Source of the DNA: Flavobacterium sp.
GTDB taxonomy: Bacteria; Bacteroidota; Bacteroidia; Flavobacteriales; Flavobacteriaceae
Assembly (NCBI GenBank): GCA_008501705.1
Contig: QQUG01000062.1
Location: 1-49,772, forward strand
DNA: 49,772 nucleotides
Reading direction: 5' to 3'
The position numbers and the translations under genes are program-made. Below are positions 29,749 through 40,340 of the stretch, piece by piece (the first letter of the stretch is position 1; each line of letters opens with the position of its first letter). Below the pieces are notes generated by a model, which was given only the letters and a program-made list of their open reading frames with translations, was not told where the DNA came from and made no database searches.

Positions 29749-30798
29749 TTAGACATCATCGTAGTCGATTCCCAGCGTTGGCGTGCTGGGATGAGCCTGG
29801 CAGGTTAAGATAAGACCCTCGGCTATCTCCTCGTCTGTTAAGATCTGGTTTTTCCGCATTTCGGCCTTGCCTTCGGTGATCCTCGCAATACAAGTACTGC
29901 AAATTCCACCCTGACAGCTATACGGAGCATCCAGGCCATGTTTGAGGCTGGCTTCCAACACCGAAGTATCCTGAGGCATTACAAAGACCTCTGTTTCATC
30001 ATCCAGGGTTACAGAGATCTTGGTGAACCCATCATGTGGTTCGTCCAGCTGGCCTTCCTCTGTTGTAGTAAAGAGTTCGAAATGAATTGAGTCTTCACTT
30101 GCCCCCCTTTCTTTCAGCAGATCGGAAATGGTGTGGATCATATCTTCCGGACCACATAAATAATAACTGTGATAGGTTTTATGGTTTAGTTTTTTGTTCA
30201 GCAGATAATTGGCGGTGGAACGATCGATCCGGCCAAAGAGACCAAAATCTTCTTTTCTTCTACTAAAGAGATATTCCACAAAGAAGCGTTCGGGGTACGT
30301 TTCCCGTAGTTTGGCAATTTCATTGGCAAACATGGTCTCCTCCAGGGATTGATTTCCAAAAACAAGAGAAAAGGTACTTCCGGGCTCCTCTTCCAGAACC
30401 GATTTCAGGATAGAGAGAATTGGGGTGATCCCGCTTCCGGCGGCAAAAGCAAGATAATCCTTAGCATTGGCAGGATTGGTGTTCAGAATAAAATTGCCTT
30501 CCGGTGGCATAACTTCCAGGGTGTCGCCCGGATTCAATTCGGTATTAGCAAAAACCGAAAAAGCCCCGTTTTTTACTTTTTTAATTCCCACAGTTAAGGA
30601 GCCATTGCCCGGGCTACTGCAAATTGAATAGGCCCTTCTGATCTCTTTTTGCTTTACCAGGTGCTTTATGGTTATATACTGTCCGGGTGTGTAAGTGAAT
30701 ATTTCTGAAACGTCATCAGGGATTTCGAAGCTTACTCTAACCGAATTTGGAGTTTCTTTTTTTACTTCTGAAACGGTTAACGTATGGAAGTTGCTCAT
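29749..30798 (-). CDS. Ferredoxin-NADP reductase-type flavoprotein with C-terminal 2Fe-2S domain (PaaE-like)
   Basis: RRAYSICSSP FAD motif; GSGITPILSILK; C-terminal SCQGGICSTC 2Fe-2S motif. Confidence 0.85.
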   Translation of the reverse strand: MSNFHTLTVSEVKKETPNSVRVSFEIPDDVSEIFTYTPGQYITIKHLVKQKEIRRAYSICSSPGNGSLTVGIKKVKNGAFSVFANTELNPGDTLEVMPPEGNFILNTNPANAKDYLAFAAGSGITPILSILKSVLEEEPGSTFSLVFGNQSLEETMFANEIAKLRETYPERFFVEYLFSRRKEDFGLFGRIDRSTANYLLNKKLNHKTYHSYYLCGPEDMIHTISDLLKERGASEDSIHFELFTTTEEGQLDEPHDGFTKISVTLDDETEVFVMPQDTSVLEASLKHGLDAPYSCQGGICSTCIARITEGKAEMRKNQILTDEEIAEGLILTCQAHPSTPTLGIDYDDV

Positions 30799-30813
30799 AG
30801 AATGAATTTTCAG

Positions 30814-30821
30814 CAAAAATA
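30814..30821 (-). promoter_or_regulatory. Candidate minus-strand -7 element TATTTTTG
   Basis: Plus-strand CAAAAATA just upstream of the oxidoreductase start. Confidence 0.35.
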
Positions 30822-30987
30822 CAAATCCTGAATCTGAAATAACAGGTGAGAGGCTGCAATATCACTGAAATTTACCCTAATTACGCAGACAGTTATTAAA
30901 AAGAAATGTATTTTTACCGTTCGTTTCTTATTTTACATACTAAACACGAAGGTTTTAAGTTAGAATATCATATAAACCGAAACTATT

Positions 30988-33537
30988 TTGAAGGGCATCT
31001 ATAAAATTACCATTTTCTTATTGGCAGTTGTTTTATTCGCTGCGTGTTCACGAAAGAAAAATACTTTTTTAAGTCGGAATTATCATGCTGTCACTGGAGA
31101 GTATAATGCCTTGTACAATGGTGGCGTTGCTCTGGACCAGGGCAAGACCGAACTCACCCTTACATATCGCGATAATTTCTGGGAGATCCTTCCGGTAGAA
31201 CGCCTGGAACCAATCGACGAATTGGACCTGCCTGGTGAGACCGGGAATCCTAATTTCAATCGTGCTGAAGAAAAGGCCGCTAAGGCAATACAAAAACATT
31301 CTATTTACCTGGATGGAAAGGAATACAATCCTCAGACCGATGAGGCATATATGATGCTTGGGAAAGCGCGTTATTTTGACGGGCGTTTTATTCCTGCTTT
31401 GGACGCCTTCAATTTTATACTGAATAAGTATCCCACCAGTAACAGCATTAATAAGGCAAAGGTCTGGAAGGCCAAGACAAATATTCGTCTGAATAACGAG
31501 GATATCGCAATAGAGAATCTCGAAAAGATGATGAAGACGGTAGACCTTGAGGATGAGGAGCTTGCCGATGCCTCGGCTATCCTGGCACAGGCGTTCATTA
31601 ACCTGGATTCTATCGATGCCGCACTTCCCTATATAAAGCTGGCCTCCGAATACACCCGCGACAATGAACTGAGAGGGCGTTACGCTTATATTAAAGGACA
31701 GATTTATAATCGCCTGGATCTTAAAGACAGCGCCAACATGGCCTTCGATGAGGTGATAGAACTTAACAGGAAATCCCCAAGAGTTTACATGATCAATGCC
31801 TACATAGAGAAAGCGCGTAATTTTAATTATGAAAAGGAAGATCGGGCAGCTTTTCTTGAGCTATTGTTCGATCTGGAAAAGAACCGAGAGAACCGTCCGT
31901 TCCTGGATAGGATCTATAACCAGATAGGAGAATACTACAGAAGTACAGAGAATATAGACACCGCGGTGATCTATTACAACAAATCCATCAAAAACTATAA
32001 GGATGACCGGGTGATGCAGTCTGTGAACTATTCAACTCTGGCAGAGATCAATTTCGACAACGCCGAGTATAAGCGTGCCGGAAATTATTACGACAGTACC
32101 CTTACCTATCTCGAAATAAACACCCGTGAGTGGAGACGCGTAAAGAAAAAGAGAGAGAATCTCGATGATGTGATCAAGTATGAGGATATTGCTACTTTAA
32201 ACGATAGTGTATTGCGATTAGCTGGGATGAGTGAGGCACAACTACTTGCCTATTTCACCGAATATACTTCGAAGTTAAAACAACAAGCTATCGAGGACTC
32301 TATAGCAGAGGTTAAAATCCAAACGCAGATCGCCAATAACGAATTCTATCAGAAGAACAAGGGCAGTAACAACAAAGCGCAGAGCGGAGGAAAATTTTAC
32401 TTTTATAACACCAGTACGGTTGCCTACGGAAAGCAGGAATTTAGAAAAGTATGGGGAGACCGTAAGTTAGAAGATAACTGGCGTAGATCGGACAGAAAGA
32501 CCTCAGGTTTATCGGAAGAGATCGCGGTTGAGGATGACACTCCTATCTCTGAGAATGAGCGATTTAAGCCTGAAACCTACATCGTACTAATCCCGAAGGA
32601 TGCTGAAGTGATAGACAGTCTCACTAAAGAACGTGATTTTGCCTATTACCAGTTAGGCTTGATCTACAAAGAGAAGTTTAAAGAGTACGGCCTTGCAGCC
32701 AATCGCCTGGAGAAACTTCTTACCTACAATCCTGAAGAAAGATTGGTTTTACCTTCAAAATACAATCTCTATAAGATCTACCAGCAAATGGAACGCCCGT
32801 CCCTTGCCGAGAAGTATAAAAATGATATCATAAATAATCATCCCGAGTCTAGATATGCCGAAATACTGCGAAACCCCAATGCCATATTGGCAACAGATGA
32901 GTCCAGTCCGGAGTTTAAATACAAAGCACTTTACAAGGAGTTCGAGGCTAACAACTACCAGCAAGTGATCGACACCGCCGAGGAGTATATCACTATTTAC
33001 AACGGTAATGATATTGTTCCGAAACTGGAAATGCTGAAGGCTACTGCCCTTGCACGTAAGGATGGGTTCGAAGCGTATAAGAAAGCATTGAACTTTGTAG
33101 CCCTTAACTACCCAAATTCCGAAGAAGGTAAAAAGGCACAGGAGATCTATTCCAGGGTGTTGCCACATTTGGCGGCTAAGGATTTTGTGGCCAGTGCAGA
33201 CGACCCGAGCAACGAATGGAAGGTGGTATATCAGTTCTCTGCCACCGATAGAGAAGCGGCAACCGAATTACAGGAAAAAATAGATAAATTTATTACAGAA
33301 AGAAGATACGACAGCGAAATGTCTACTTCTATAGATTACTATGATCCGGAGACTATATTTGTTATAATTCACGGACTGAACACTAAACTTGGTGCCCGCG
33401 GCCTTGCCCAGGTACTCAATGAAGACAAGAAATATAAGATCAAGAAACCATTTTTCGAGATATCATCTCCAAATTACAAGATCGTTCAAATCCATAAGAA
33501 TCTGGAAGATTATTTGAAGTTTGATACTGTCGAATAG
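30988..33537 (+). CDS. sprE: T9SS periplasmic lipoprotein PorW/SprE, TPR protein
   Basis: Lipobox FAACSRKK; N-terminus TFLSRNYHAVTGEYNALYNGGVALDQG characteristic of PorW/SprE; TTG start. Confidence 0.85.
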   Translation: MKGIYKITIFLLAVVLFAACSRKKNTFLSRNYHAVTGEYNALYNGGVALDQGKTELTLTYRDNFWEILPVERLEPIDELDLPGETGNPNFNRAEEKAAKAIQKHSIYLDGKEYNPQTDEAYMMLGKARYFDGRFIPALDAFNFILNKYPTSNSINKAKVWKAKTNIRLNNEDIAIENLEKMMKTVDLEDEELADASAILAQAFINLDSIDAALPYIKLASEYTRDNELRGRYAYIKGQIYNRLDLKDSANMAFDEVIELNRKSPRVYMINAYIEKARNFNYEKEDRAAFLELLFDLEKNRENRPFLDRIYNQIGEYYRSTENIDTAVIYYNKSIKNYKDDRVMQSVNYSTLAEINFDNAEYKRAGNYYDSTLTYLEINTREWRRVKKKRENLDDVIKYEDIATLNDSVLRLAGMSEAQLLAYFTEYTSKLKQQAIEDSIAEVKIQTQIANNEFYQKNKGSNNKAQSGGKFYFYNTSTVAYGKQEFRKVWGDRKLEDNWRRSDRKTSGLSEEIAVEDDTPISENERFKPETYIVLIPKDAEVIDSLTKERDFAYYQLGLIYKEKFKEYGLAANRLEKLLTYNPEERLVLPSKYNLYKIYQQMERPSLAEKYKNDIINNHPESRYAEILRNPNAILATDESSPEFKYKALYKEFEANNYQQVIDTAEEYITIYNGNDIVPKLEMLKATALARKDGFEAYKKALNFVALNYPNSEEGKKAQEIYSRVLPHLAAKDFVASADDPSNEWKVVYQFSATDREAATELQEKIDKFITERRYDSEMSTSIDYYDPETIFVIIHGLNTKLGARGLAQVLNEDKKYKIKKPFFEISSPNYKIVQIHKNLEDYLKFDTVE

Positions 33538-33568
33538 AAAACGTTAATCCCCTTTAATTAAACTAACT

Positions 33569-34045
33569 ATGTTTTCAGACAAAAAAGACAAAAAGAATAT
33601 GGAACCAACAGCAAGCCAAAACAGAATTAACGAAGGAACAAAACTTAAGGGAGATATCCAGTCGAAAGGATTTTTCCGCATCGATGGCGAGATCGATGGG
33701 AATGTGAAAACACCTTCCAAAGTTGTTATTGGAAAGACAGGAACGATCACAGGAACATTAACTTGTGAGAATGCGGATATCGAAGGATCTTTTGATGGAA
33801 AACTGGATGTTTCCGGAACGCTAACTTTAAAGGCTACCGCCAGGATCACCGGCGATGTGATGGTTGGCAAATTAGCTGTCGAACCGGGAGCCACTTTTAA
33901 CGCATCCTGTGAGATGAAAGGTTCGCAAAAAGCCAAAAGCAACCTAAGCGTTGACGCTACTGATACGGAGGACAAAAAATCTCAAAACCACCCTTTTGAC
34001 AGAACCCAAAGAATCCAAAAACCAAAAGCGGAACAGCAGAATTAA
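33569..34045 (+). CDS. Bactofilin family (polymer-forming cytoskeletal) protein
   Basis: Repeating beta-helix GDIQSKGFFRIDGEIDGNVKTPSKVVIGKTGTITGTLTCENADIEGSFDGKLDV. Confidence 0.9.
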   Translation: MFSDKKDKKNMEPTASQNRINEGTKLKGDIQSKGFFRIDGEIDGNVKTPSKVVIGKTGTITGTLTCENADIEGSFDGKLDVSGTLTLKATARITGDVMVGKLAVEPGATFNASCEMKGSQKAKSNLSVDATDTEDKKSQNHPFDRTQRIQKPKAEQQN

Positions 34046-34253
34046 TAGCTACGCCCGCTTTTCGGGAATTGCATTTCAAATGATTGCAATTATTGTGCTG
34101 GGTACCTTTGGGGGAATCAAGCTCGACGAGATCTATCCAAATGAATATTCTTTATTCACGATAATTTGCAGTTTACTGGCTGTAGGGATCTCTATGTATT
34201 TTGTTGTGAAGCAAGTAACCGACTTTTCGAAAAAGCAAGACAAAGATTCATGA
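33996..34253 (+). CDS. AtpZ/AtpI-type small membrane protein
   Basis: RFSGIAFQMIAIIVLGTFGGIKLDEIYPNEYSLFTIICSLLAVGISMYFVV; two TMs; exact start uncertain (TTG at 33951 or 33996); overlaps bactofilin 3' end. Confidence 0.65.
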   Translation: MTEPKESKNQKRNSRINSYARFSGIAFQMIAIIVLGTFGGIKLDEIYPNEYSLFTIICSLLAVGISMYFVVKQVTDFSKKQDKDS

Positions 34254-34645
34254 AAAAAGATCTACCCATTTTCCTTATCAAATGGCTCGGTTTTACCCTC
34301 TTGCTTTTTGCCATTCATTTCTATATTTTCCTGACTTTTTTTCCTGAAATCACCTTGTATTTTCCACTATGGGCGATCTATACATTTAATGCTGTCCTGG
34401 TGTTGCTGGTCTTTCTTATTATTAGAACACTGATGGCCAGGGGATATACTAAGACCTATAACTTATTTCTCATCCTTACCATTTCTAAAATGGCACTTGC
34501 CATTGTCTTTCTATTGCCATTATTTGCTGGTAAAGCAGAGAATGCAGTGGTGGATGTGATCAATTTTTTCATCCCGTATTTTTTGTTTTTAGGATTCGAA
34601 ATTTTTCAACTGAACATTTTTTTCAAAAAGGAGGAAACAAACTAG
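34250..34645 (+). CDS. ATP synthase-associated membrane protein (subunit I-like position)
   Basis: Four predicted TM stretches; lies between the AtpZ-like CDS and atpB; ATG overlaps the preceding stop. Confidence 0.55.
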   Translation: MKKDLPIFLIKWLGFTLLLFAIHFYIFLTFFPEITLYFPLWAIYTFNAVLVLLVFLIIRTLMARGYTKTYNLFLILTISKMALAIVFLLPLFAGKAENAVVDVINFFIPYFLFLGFEIFQLNIFFKKEETN

Positions 34646-34652
34646 CAGATAG

Positions 34653-34683
34653 TTTGTCAATTCATTTACTATTAGTACATTTG
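34653..34683 (+). promoter_or_regulatory. Bacteroidota promoter TTTG-N19-TACATTTG upstream of atpB
   Basis: Both elements match consensus with 19-bp spacing. Confidence 0.65.
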
Positions 34684-34714
34684 CACCGAATTTCAGAACC
34701 GCAAACGCACTACA

Positions 34715-35830
34715 TTGAAAACTACGAATTTTACTATTGTTAGAAGCCTGTTTATCGGGCTGTTTTTTATGATATCAGTTGGCTCGGTTTTAGCGGCCCC
34801 AATTACTTCTGAAGTAAAAAACGAAAGAGCCGAAGACGAAGAGTTCAATGTTACTGAAATGATCATGCACCACGTTACAGACTCGCATGATTTTCACATT
34901 TTAGACTGGAAAGGTCACGCTGTTTCTTTTCCGCTTCCTGTGATCCTTTGGACTGAAAATGGCCTGGTATCTTTTATGTCCAGTGAATTTCATCATGACG
35001 ATTCTGGAAAGGTCGTTGTTGAAAAAGACGAGCAGAAATTTGTAAAATACCACGAAGAAATATACTACGCCAGCGAATCTCCTAATGCCGATGGATCGTA
35101 TATAACGATGGGCGAGGGAGATCATCCCTCGAATGCGGCACCCATGGATTTCTCCATTACCAAATTGGTTTTCTCCATGTTCTTTTCCATTCTGCTGCTT
35201 GTCCTGATATTTGGATTGTCTGCCAGAAAATACGATAAGGCGGGTGTACCTAAAGGAATTGCCAAGTTCACAGAGCCCCTTGTGGTCTTTATAAGAGATG
35301 AAGTGGCTATCCCTAATATTGGAGAGAAGAAATACCAAAAATACATGCCATTCCTGCTTACGTTGTTCTTCTTTATCTGGATCAACAACATCATGGGACT
35401 GATTCCTTTCTTTCCCTTCAGTGCCAATCTAAGTGGAAATATCGCATTTACCTTTGTACTCGCATTGATCACTTTTGTGATCACTACAGTGGTAGCGAAC
35501 AAAGATTACTGGAAGCATATCTTCTGGATGCCGGGTGTACCTGTACCAATGAAGATCTTCCTGGCTCCTATAGAATTCTTAGGAATATTTATAAAACCAA
35601 TCTCGCTCATGATTCGTTTGTTCGCAAACATCACCGCGGGACATATTATAGTACTTAGTTTGATCTCCCTGATCTTTATTGCGAAGACGGTATGGGTTTC
35701 GCCCGCATCGGTATTCTTTTCGGTATTCATCAGTGTGATAGAAGTACTGGTAGTAGCCATTCAGGCCTACATATTTACCATGCTCTCTGCCTTATATATA
35801 GGTAGTGCCATGGAAGAACATGAACATTAA
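34715..35830 (+). CDS. atpB: F0F1 ATP synthase subunit A with N-terminal extracytoplasmic extension
   Basis: Signal-like N-terminus; NNIMGLIPFFPFSANLSGNIAFTFVLALITF; SLMIRLFANITAGHIIV; TTG start. Confidence 0.93.
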   Translation: MKTTNFTIVRSLFIGLFFMISVGSVLAAPITSEVKNERAEDEEFNVTEMIMHHVTDSHDFHILDWKGHAVSFPLPVILWTENGLVSFMSSEFHHDDSGKVVVEKDEQKFVKYHEEIYYASESPNADGSYITMGEGDHPSNAAPMDFSITKLVFSMFFSILLLVLIFGLSARKYDKAGVPKGIAKFTEPLVVFIRDEVAIPNIGEKKYQKYMPFLLTLFFFIWINNIMGLIPFFPFSANLSGNIAFTFVLALITFVITTVVANKDYWKHIFWMPGVPVPMKIFLAPIEFLGIFIKPISLMIRLFANITAGHIIVLSLISLIFIAKTVWVSPASVFFSVFISVIEVLVVAIQAYIFTMLSALYIGSAMEEHEH

Positions 35831-35844
35831 TTAATCTTTAATAA

Positions 35845-36093
<249 letters not shown>

Positions 36094-36132
36094 AAAGGAA
36101 CGGTGCAACGGTTGGTTGCACCGCCTTTTTTA
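36094..36132 (+). terminator. Terminator-like stem-loop between atpE and atpF
   Basis: AAAAAGGAAC-GGTGCAAC-GGTTG-GTTGCACC-GCCTTTTTTATT. Confidence 0.75.
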
Positions 36133-36164
36133 TTAAAACTTTAAAGATTAAAAAAACATAGAAA

Positions 36165-36659
36165 ATGAATTTAGTAACTCCTGATGTTGGATTGATTTTT
36201 TGGACTTTCATCTCCTTCGCTGTTCTATTCTTCGTATTGAAGAAGTTCGCATGGAAACCTATTGTAGGAACTGTGAACAACAGAGAGCAATCTATTCGCG
36301 AAGCTTTGGCTTCGGCTGAAGCCGCAAAAAAGGAAATGGAAAATCTAACGGCCGATAACGAGCGAATCCTTAAAGAGGCGCGTTTGGAACGTGAAGCCAT
36401 GCTTAAGGAAGCCCGTGAGATCAAGGCAAAGATGATCGCAGATGCCGAAGGTGATGCCAAAGAAAAGGCCGATAAATTGATCGCCAATGCGCAGGCTGCC
36501 ATTGAGAATGAAAAGAAAGCCGCCATCGCAGAATTGAAGAACCAGGTAGCTATCATGTCTGTAGACATAGCCGAGAAAGTGGTGAAAGCCGAACTTTCAA
36601 ACAAAGACAAGCAGCTTAAACTGGTTGAGAATATGTTGGACGAAGCCAAGCTAAACTAA
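36165..36659 (+). CDS. atpF: F0F1 ATP synthase subunit B
   Basis: MNLVTPDVGLIFWTFISFAVLFFVLKKFAWKPI followed by a long charged helix. Confidence 0.95.
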   Translation: MNLVTPDVGLIFWTFISFAVLFFVLKKFAWKPIVGTVNNREQSIREALASAEAAKKEMENLTADNERILKEARLEREAMLKEAREIKAKMIADAEGDAKEKADKLIANAQAAIENEKKAAIAELKNQVAIMSVDIAEKVVKAELSNKDKQLKLVENMLDEAKLN

Positions 36660-36666
36660 TTTAGGA

Positions 36667-37206
36667 ATGAAGGGAAGCAAAGCAGCCATACGCTACGCGA
36701 AAGCAGTTTTACAACAGGCGCAGGAAGATAATGTAGCCAAGGATGTATTTGGCGATATGCAGGATGTTTTAAACACCTTGCGAGGAAGCAAAGAATTGCG
36801 TTCTGTACTTCAGAGCCCGGTGATCAAAGCCTCCGATAAGAAAGCCTCCTTGCTGGAGATCTTCGGAAATAAAACCCAGAACACTAAAAACCTAATCAAT
36901 ACTTTGGTTGAGAACCGAAGAATAGGTCTAATGGGCGGGGTTGCGGAGAGCTATGTGAAATTATACAACCTGGCCAAAGGCGTTATTGTAGCCCAGGTGA
37001 CCACGGCAGTTCCTTTGTCTTCCGAAATTGAAGCCCAGGTGCTTTCCAAAGTAAAAGATCTAACAGGAAGCGAATCGGTTTCCCTTGAAAACACGATAGA
37101 CGAATCTATCATCGGAGGATTTATCCTTCGCGTTGGAGACTTGCAATACAATGCGAGTATCTCGAATAATTTAAACAAACTTAGAAGAGAATTTACAGTA
37201 AATTAA
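36667..37206 (+). CDS. atpH: F0F1 ATP synthase subunit delta
   Basis: RYAKAVLQQAQ; ESVSLENTIDESIIGGFILRVGDLQYNASISNNLNKL. Confidence 0.95.
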   Translation: MKGSKAAIRYAKAVLQQAQEDNVAKDVFGDMQDVLNTLRGSKELRSVLQSPVIKASDKKASLLEIFGNKTQNTKNLINTLVENRRIGLMGGVAESYVKLYNLAKGVIVAQVTTAVPLSSEIEAQVLSKVKDLTGSESVSLENTIDESIIGGFILRVGDLQYNASISNNLNKLRREFTVN

Positions 37207-37245
37207 AGATCCGGCCTTGATAAACCGGCCTAAAACTTTTATAAA

Positions 37246-38823
37246 ATGGCAGAAGTAAAACCAGCTGAAGTTTCAGCGATTTTAAAGAAACAACTTTCAG
37301 GTTTTGAAGCGACCGCTTCATTAGATGAAGTAGGAACAGTTCTCACAATTGGGGATGGTATTGCTCGTGTATACGGACTTGCAAATGCTCAATACGGGGA
37401 ACTAGTTGAGTTTGAAAATGGTTTAGAAGGAATTGTACTAAACCTTGAAGAAGACAATGTTGGTGTCGTATTATTAGGCCCTTCTAAAGAGATCAAGGAA
37501 GGAGCTACTGTAAAACGTACTCAGCGAATTGCTTCTATCAATGTTGGTGAAGGAATCGTTGGGAGGGTTGTAAATACATTGGGAGAACCCATCGATGGAA
37601 AAGGCCCTATCGCCGGAGAAACTTACGAAATGCCATTAGAGCGTAAAGCTCCGGGTGTAATTTACCGCCAGCCGGTAAATGAGCCACTTCAAACGGGTAT
37701 TAAATCTGTAGATGCCATGATCCCAGTGGGGAGAGGACAGCGTGAGCTTGTTATTGGTGACCGTCAGACAGGGAAAACCACGGTTTGTATCGACACCATC
37801 ATTAACCAAAAAGAATTTTTCGATGCCGGAGAACCTGTTTACTGTATCTATGTTGCAGTTGGACAGAAAGCTTCAACGGTTGCGAACATTGCTAGAGTAC
37901 TTGAAGAGAAAGGTGCTTTGGCTTATACAACCATAGTTGCTGCAAACGCATCAGATCCTGCACCAATGCAGGTATATGCTCCTTTCGCCGGAGCAGCGAT
38001 CGGGGAATATTTCCGCGATACGGGAAGACCGGCACTTATTATTTATGATGATCTTTCTAAGCAAGCGGTAGCATATCGTGAAGTATCTCTACTTCTTCGT
38101 CGTCCACCGGGACGTGAAGCCTATCCAGGGGATGTATTCTACCTTCACTCAAGATTATTGGAGCGTGCTGCGAAAGTTATCGATGACGATTCTATCGCAC
38201 AGAACATGAACGACCTTCCGGAGTCTATTAAAGGACTGGTAAAAGGAGGAGGATCTCTTACTGCACTTCCGATCATTGAAACACAGGCGGGAGACGTATC
38301 GGCATATATTCCTACCAACGTAATCTCTATTACAGACGGACAGATATTCCTGGAGTCGGATCTATTTAACTCCGGTGTTCGTCCTGCGATCAACGTGGGG
38401 ATCTCTGTATCCCGAGTAGGTGGTAATGCCCAGATTAAATCCATGAAGAAGGTTGCCGGAACCCTGAAACTTGACCAGGCACAGTTCCGTGAACTGGAAG
38501 CATTTGCCAAGTTTGGTAGTGATCTGGACGCTGCCACAATGAATGTTATTGAAAAAGGTAAGCGAAACGTTGAGATCCTGAAACAGGCTCAAAACGACCC
38601 CTTTACCGTGGAAAACCAGGTAGCGATCATCTACGCCGGTTCTAAGAACCTGTTGCGTAACGTTCCTGTAGAGAAAGTAAAGGAGTTTGAGAGAGATTAT
38701 CTGGAATTGCTAAATGCTAAACACAGAGACGCCTTAGACACACTAAAAGCAGGAAAACTTACCGATGAGGTTATCGATACACTTTCTGCAGTTGCTAAAG
38801 ACGTTTCAGCAAAATATAACTAA
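37246..38823 (+). CDS. atpA: F0F1 ATP synthase subunit alpha
   Basis: GDRQTGKT Walker [27 protein letters not shown]. Confidence 0.98.
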   Translation: MAEVKPAEVSAILKKQLSGFEATASLDEVGTVLTIGDGIARVYGLANAQYGELVEFENGLEGIVLNLEEDNVGVVLLGPSKEIKEGATVKRTQRIASINVGEGIVGRVVNTLGEPIDGKGPIAGETYEMPLERKAPGVIYRQPVNEPLQTGIKSVDAMIPVGRGQRELVIGDRQTGKTTVCIDTIINQKEFFDAGEPVYCIYVAVGQKASTVANIARVLEEKGALAYTTIVAANASDPAPMQVYAPFAGAAIGEYFRDTGRPALIIYDDLSKQAVAYREVSLLLRRPPGREAYPGDVFYLHSRLLERAAKVIDDDSIAQNMNDLPESIKGLVKGGGSLTALPIIETQAGDVSAYIPTNVISITDGQIFLESDLFNSGVRPAINVGISVSRVGGNAQIKSMKKVAGTLKLDQAQFRELEAFAKFGSDLDAATMNVIEKGKRNVEILKQAQNDPFTVENQVAIIYAGSKNLLRNVPVEKVKEFERDYLELLNAKHRDALDTLKAGKLTDEVIDTLSAVAKDVSAKYN

Positions 38824-38850
38824 TTCGAATTCGTAACTATACGCTAAAAG

Positions 38851-39720
38851 ATGGCTAATCTTAAGGAAATACGAAATAGAATCACCTCGGTAGGATCGAC
38901 CATGCAGATCACCAGTGCCATGAAAATGGTTTCTGCTGCAAAGTTGAAAAAAGCCCAGGATGCTATTACTGCCATGCGGCCGTATGCAAATAAACTTACC
39001 GAACTACTTCAAAATCTAAGTGCTACACTGGATGGAGACAGCGGAAGTAAATTTGCAGACCAGCGCGAAGTGAATAAAGTACTTGTAGTTGCCATAACTT
39101 CCAACCGTGGACTGGCCGGGGCCTTTAACAGTAATATCGTTAAAGAGGCCAGAAGAACCATGGAAGAGGACTTTGGCGGGAAGAAGGTGGATTTTGTTAC
39201 CATTGGAAAAAAAGGAAATGATATTCTGTCCAAAACCGAAACGGTAGTTGAGAATAACAACGCGATCTTTGATGATCTTTCCTTCGAAAATGTTTCTACC
39301 ATCGCCCAATCGCTAATGGATCAGTATGCAGAAGGGAATTACGATAAGATAATATTGCTGTACAACAAGTTTAAGAATGCAGCTACACAGATCGTGATGA
39401 ATGAGCAATTCCTGCCCATATTACCTCCTGCTACGGATGCAACCGAACAAAAAGGGGCCGCAGATTATATCTTCGAACCTAATAAGGAAAAGATCGTAGA
39501 GGAATTAATTCCGAAAAGTTTAAAGACGCAGCTCTTTAAAGCCATCCGCGATAGTGTTGCCAGTGAACATGGTGCCCGAATGACGGCCATGCACAAAGCA
39601 ACAGACAACGCTTCCGAATTAAAAGCAGACCTTACCCTCGAATACAACAAGGCCCGACAGGCTGCCATTACAGGCGAGATCCTTGAGATCGTTGGTGGTG
39701 CAGAAGCGCTTGCCGGATAA
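38851..39720 (+). CDS. atpG: F0F1 ATP synthase subunit gamma
   Basis: LKEIRNRITSVGSTMQITSAMKMVSAAKLKKAQ; TSNRGLAGAFN; ARMTAMHKATDNA. Confidence 0.97.
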   Translation: MANLKEIRNRITSVGSTMQITSAMKMVSAAKLKKAQDAITAMRPYANKLTELLQNLSATLDGDSGSKFADQREVNKVLVVAITSNRGLAGAFNSNIVKEARRTMEEDFGGKKVDFVTIGKKGNDILSKTETVVENNNAIFDDLSFENVSTIAQSLMDQYAEGNYDKIILLYNKFKNAATQIVMNEQFLPILPPATDATEQKGAADYIFEPNKEKIVEELIPKSLKTQLFKAIRDSVASEHGARMTAMHKATDNASELKADLTLEYNKARQAAITGEILEIVGGAEALAG

Positions 39721-39741
39721 AAGCTTTTTTATAATACTTGA

Positions 39742-39773
39742 AGAAGCCTTCCGCATTTACGGAAGGCTTTTTT
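39742..39773 (+). terminator. Intrinsic terminator after atpG
   Basis: GCCTTCCG-CATTTA-CGGAAGGC followed by a T-run. Confidence 0.85.
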
Positions 39774-39809
39774 GTACCTTTATGGCAGGGCTTTTTATTT
39801 CCACCCGTT

Positions 39810-40328
39810 ATGAAAACATATTCACATTTCTTACAGTTCTTTACGCCCGTATTTTTTATGGTATTATTTGCCAATTGCGGAGGTGGTAAATCCGGGAACG
39901 GGGCTTATAAACTGGAACAGGATCCGCCATTTAGCATCAAGGACGCCTACTACCAGGACTGGGTTGCCGGGATAAAGGAAGGAGGCTCCGGAACCAATGT
40001 TTATATAACACTCGAAAATTTTACAGACAATGTGGTGATAGAGAAGATCTACTTCAGAAAAAAAATTACAGAAGCACAAATTTCACCACAGACCCGGAAT
40101 CAATACGCTGGATATTTTAAGAATGATGATAAAGATATGATCATGGATATAGACCCGGTTAAAGAGGCTGTAAATACTCCACCTGAACCCTTTCCATTTA
40201 ATCTTGAACACAATGAAGCGGTTATTGCTTATCGGTATATGGATGTACTGAAATACACTATAGTTCGCGATATGCGCAGGAAAGAAATGATCGCATACCC
40301 CTCTACCAGACCAAAGAACGAAAACTAG
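39810..40328 (+). CDS. Putative lipoprotein of unknown function
   Basis: N-terminal hydrophobic segment with lipobox-like LFANC. Confidence 0.6.
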   Translation: MKTYSHFLQFFTPVFFMVLFANCGGGKSGNGAYKLEQDPPFSIKDAYYQDWVAGIKEGGSGTNVYITLENFTDNVVIEKIYFRKKITEAQISPQTRNQYAGYFKNDDKDMIMDIDPVKEAVNTPPEPFPFNLEHNEAVIAYRYMDVLKYTIVRDMRRKEMIAYPSTRPKNEN

Positions 40329-40340
40329 CCTCCGAAAACT

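Noticed and set aside
38145-38537. Long minus-strand ORF (130 aa) antisense to atpA
   Set aside because: Explained by codon bias of the highly conserved atpA; no independent evidence of coding.
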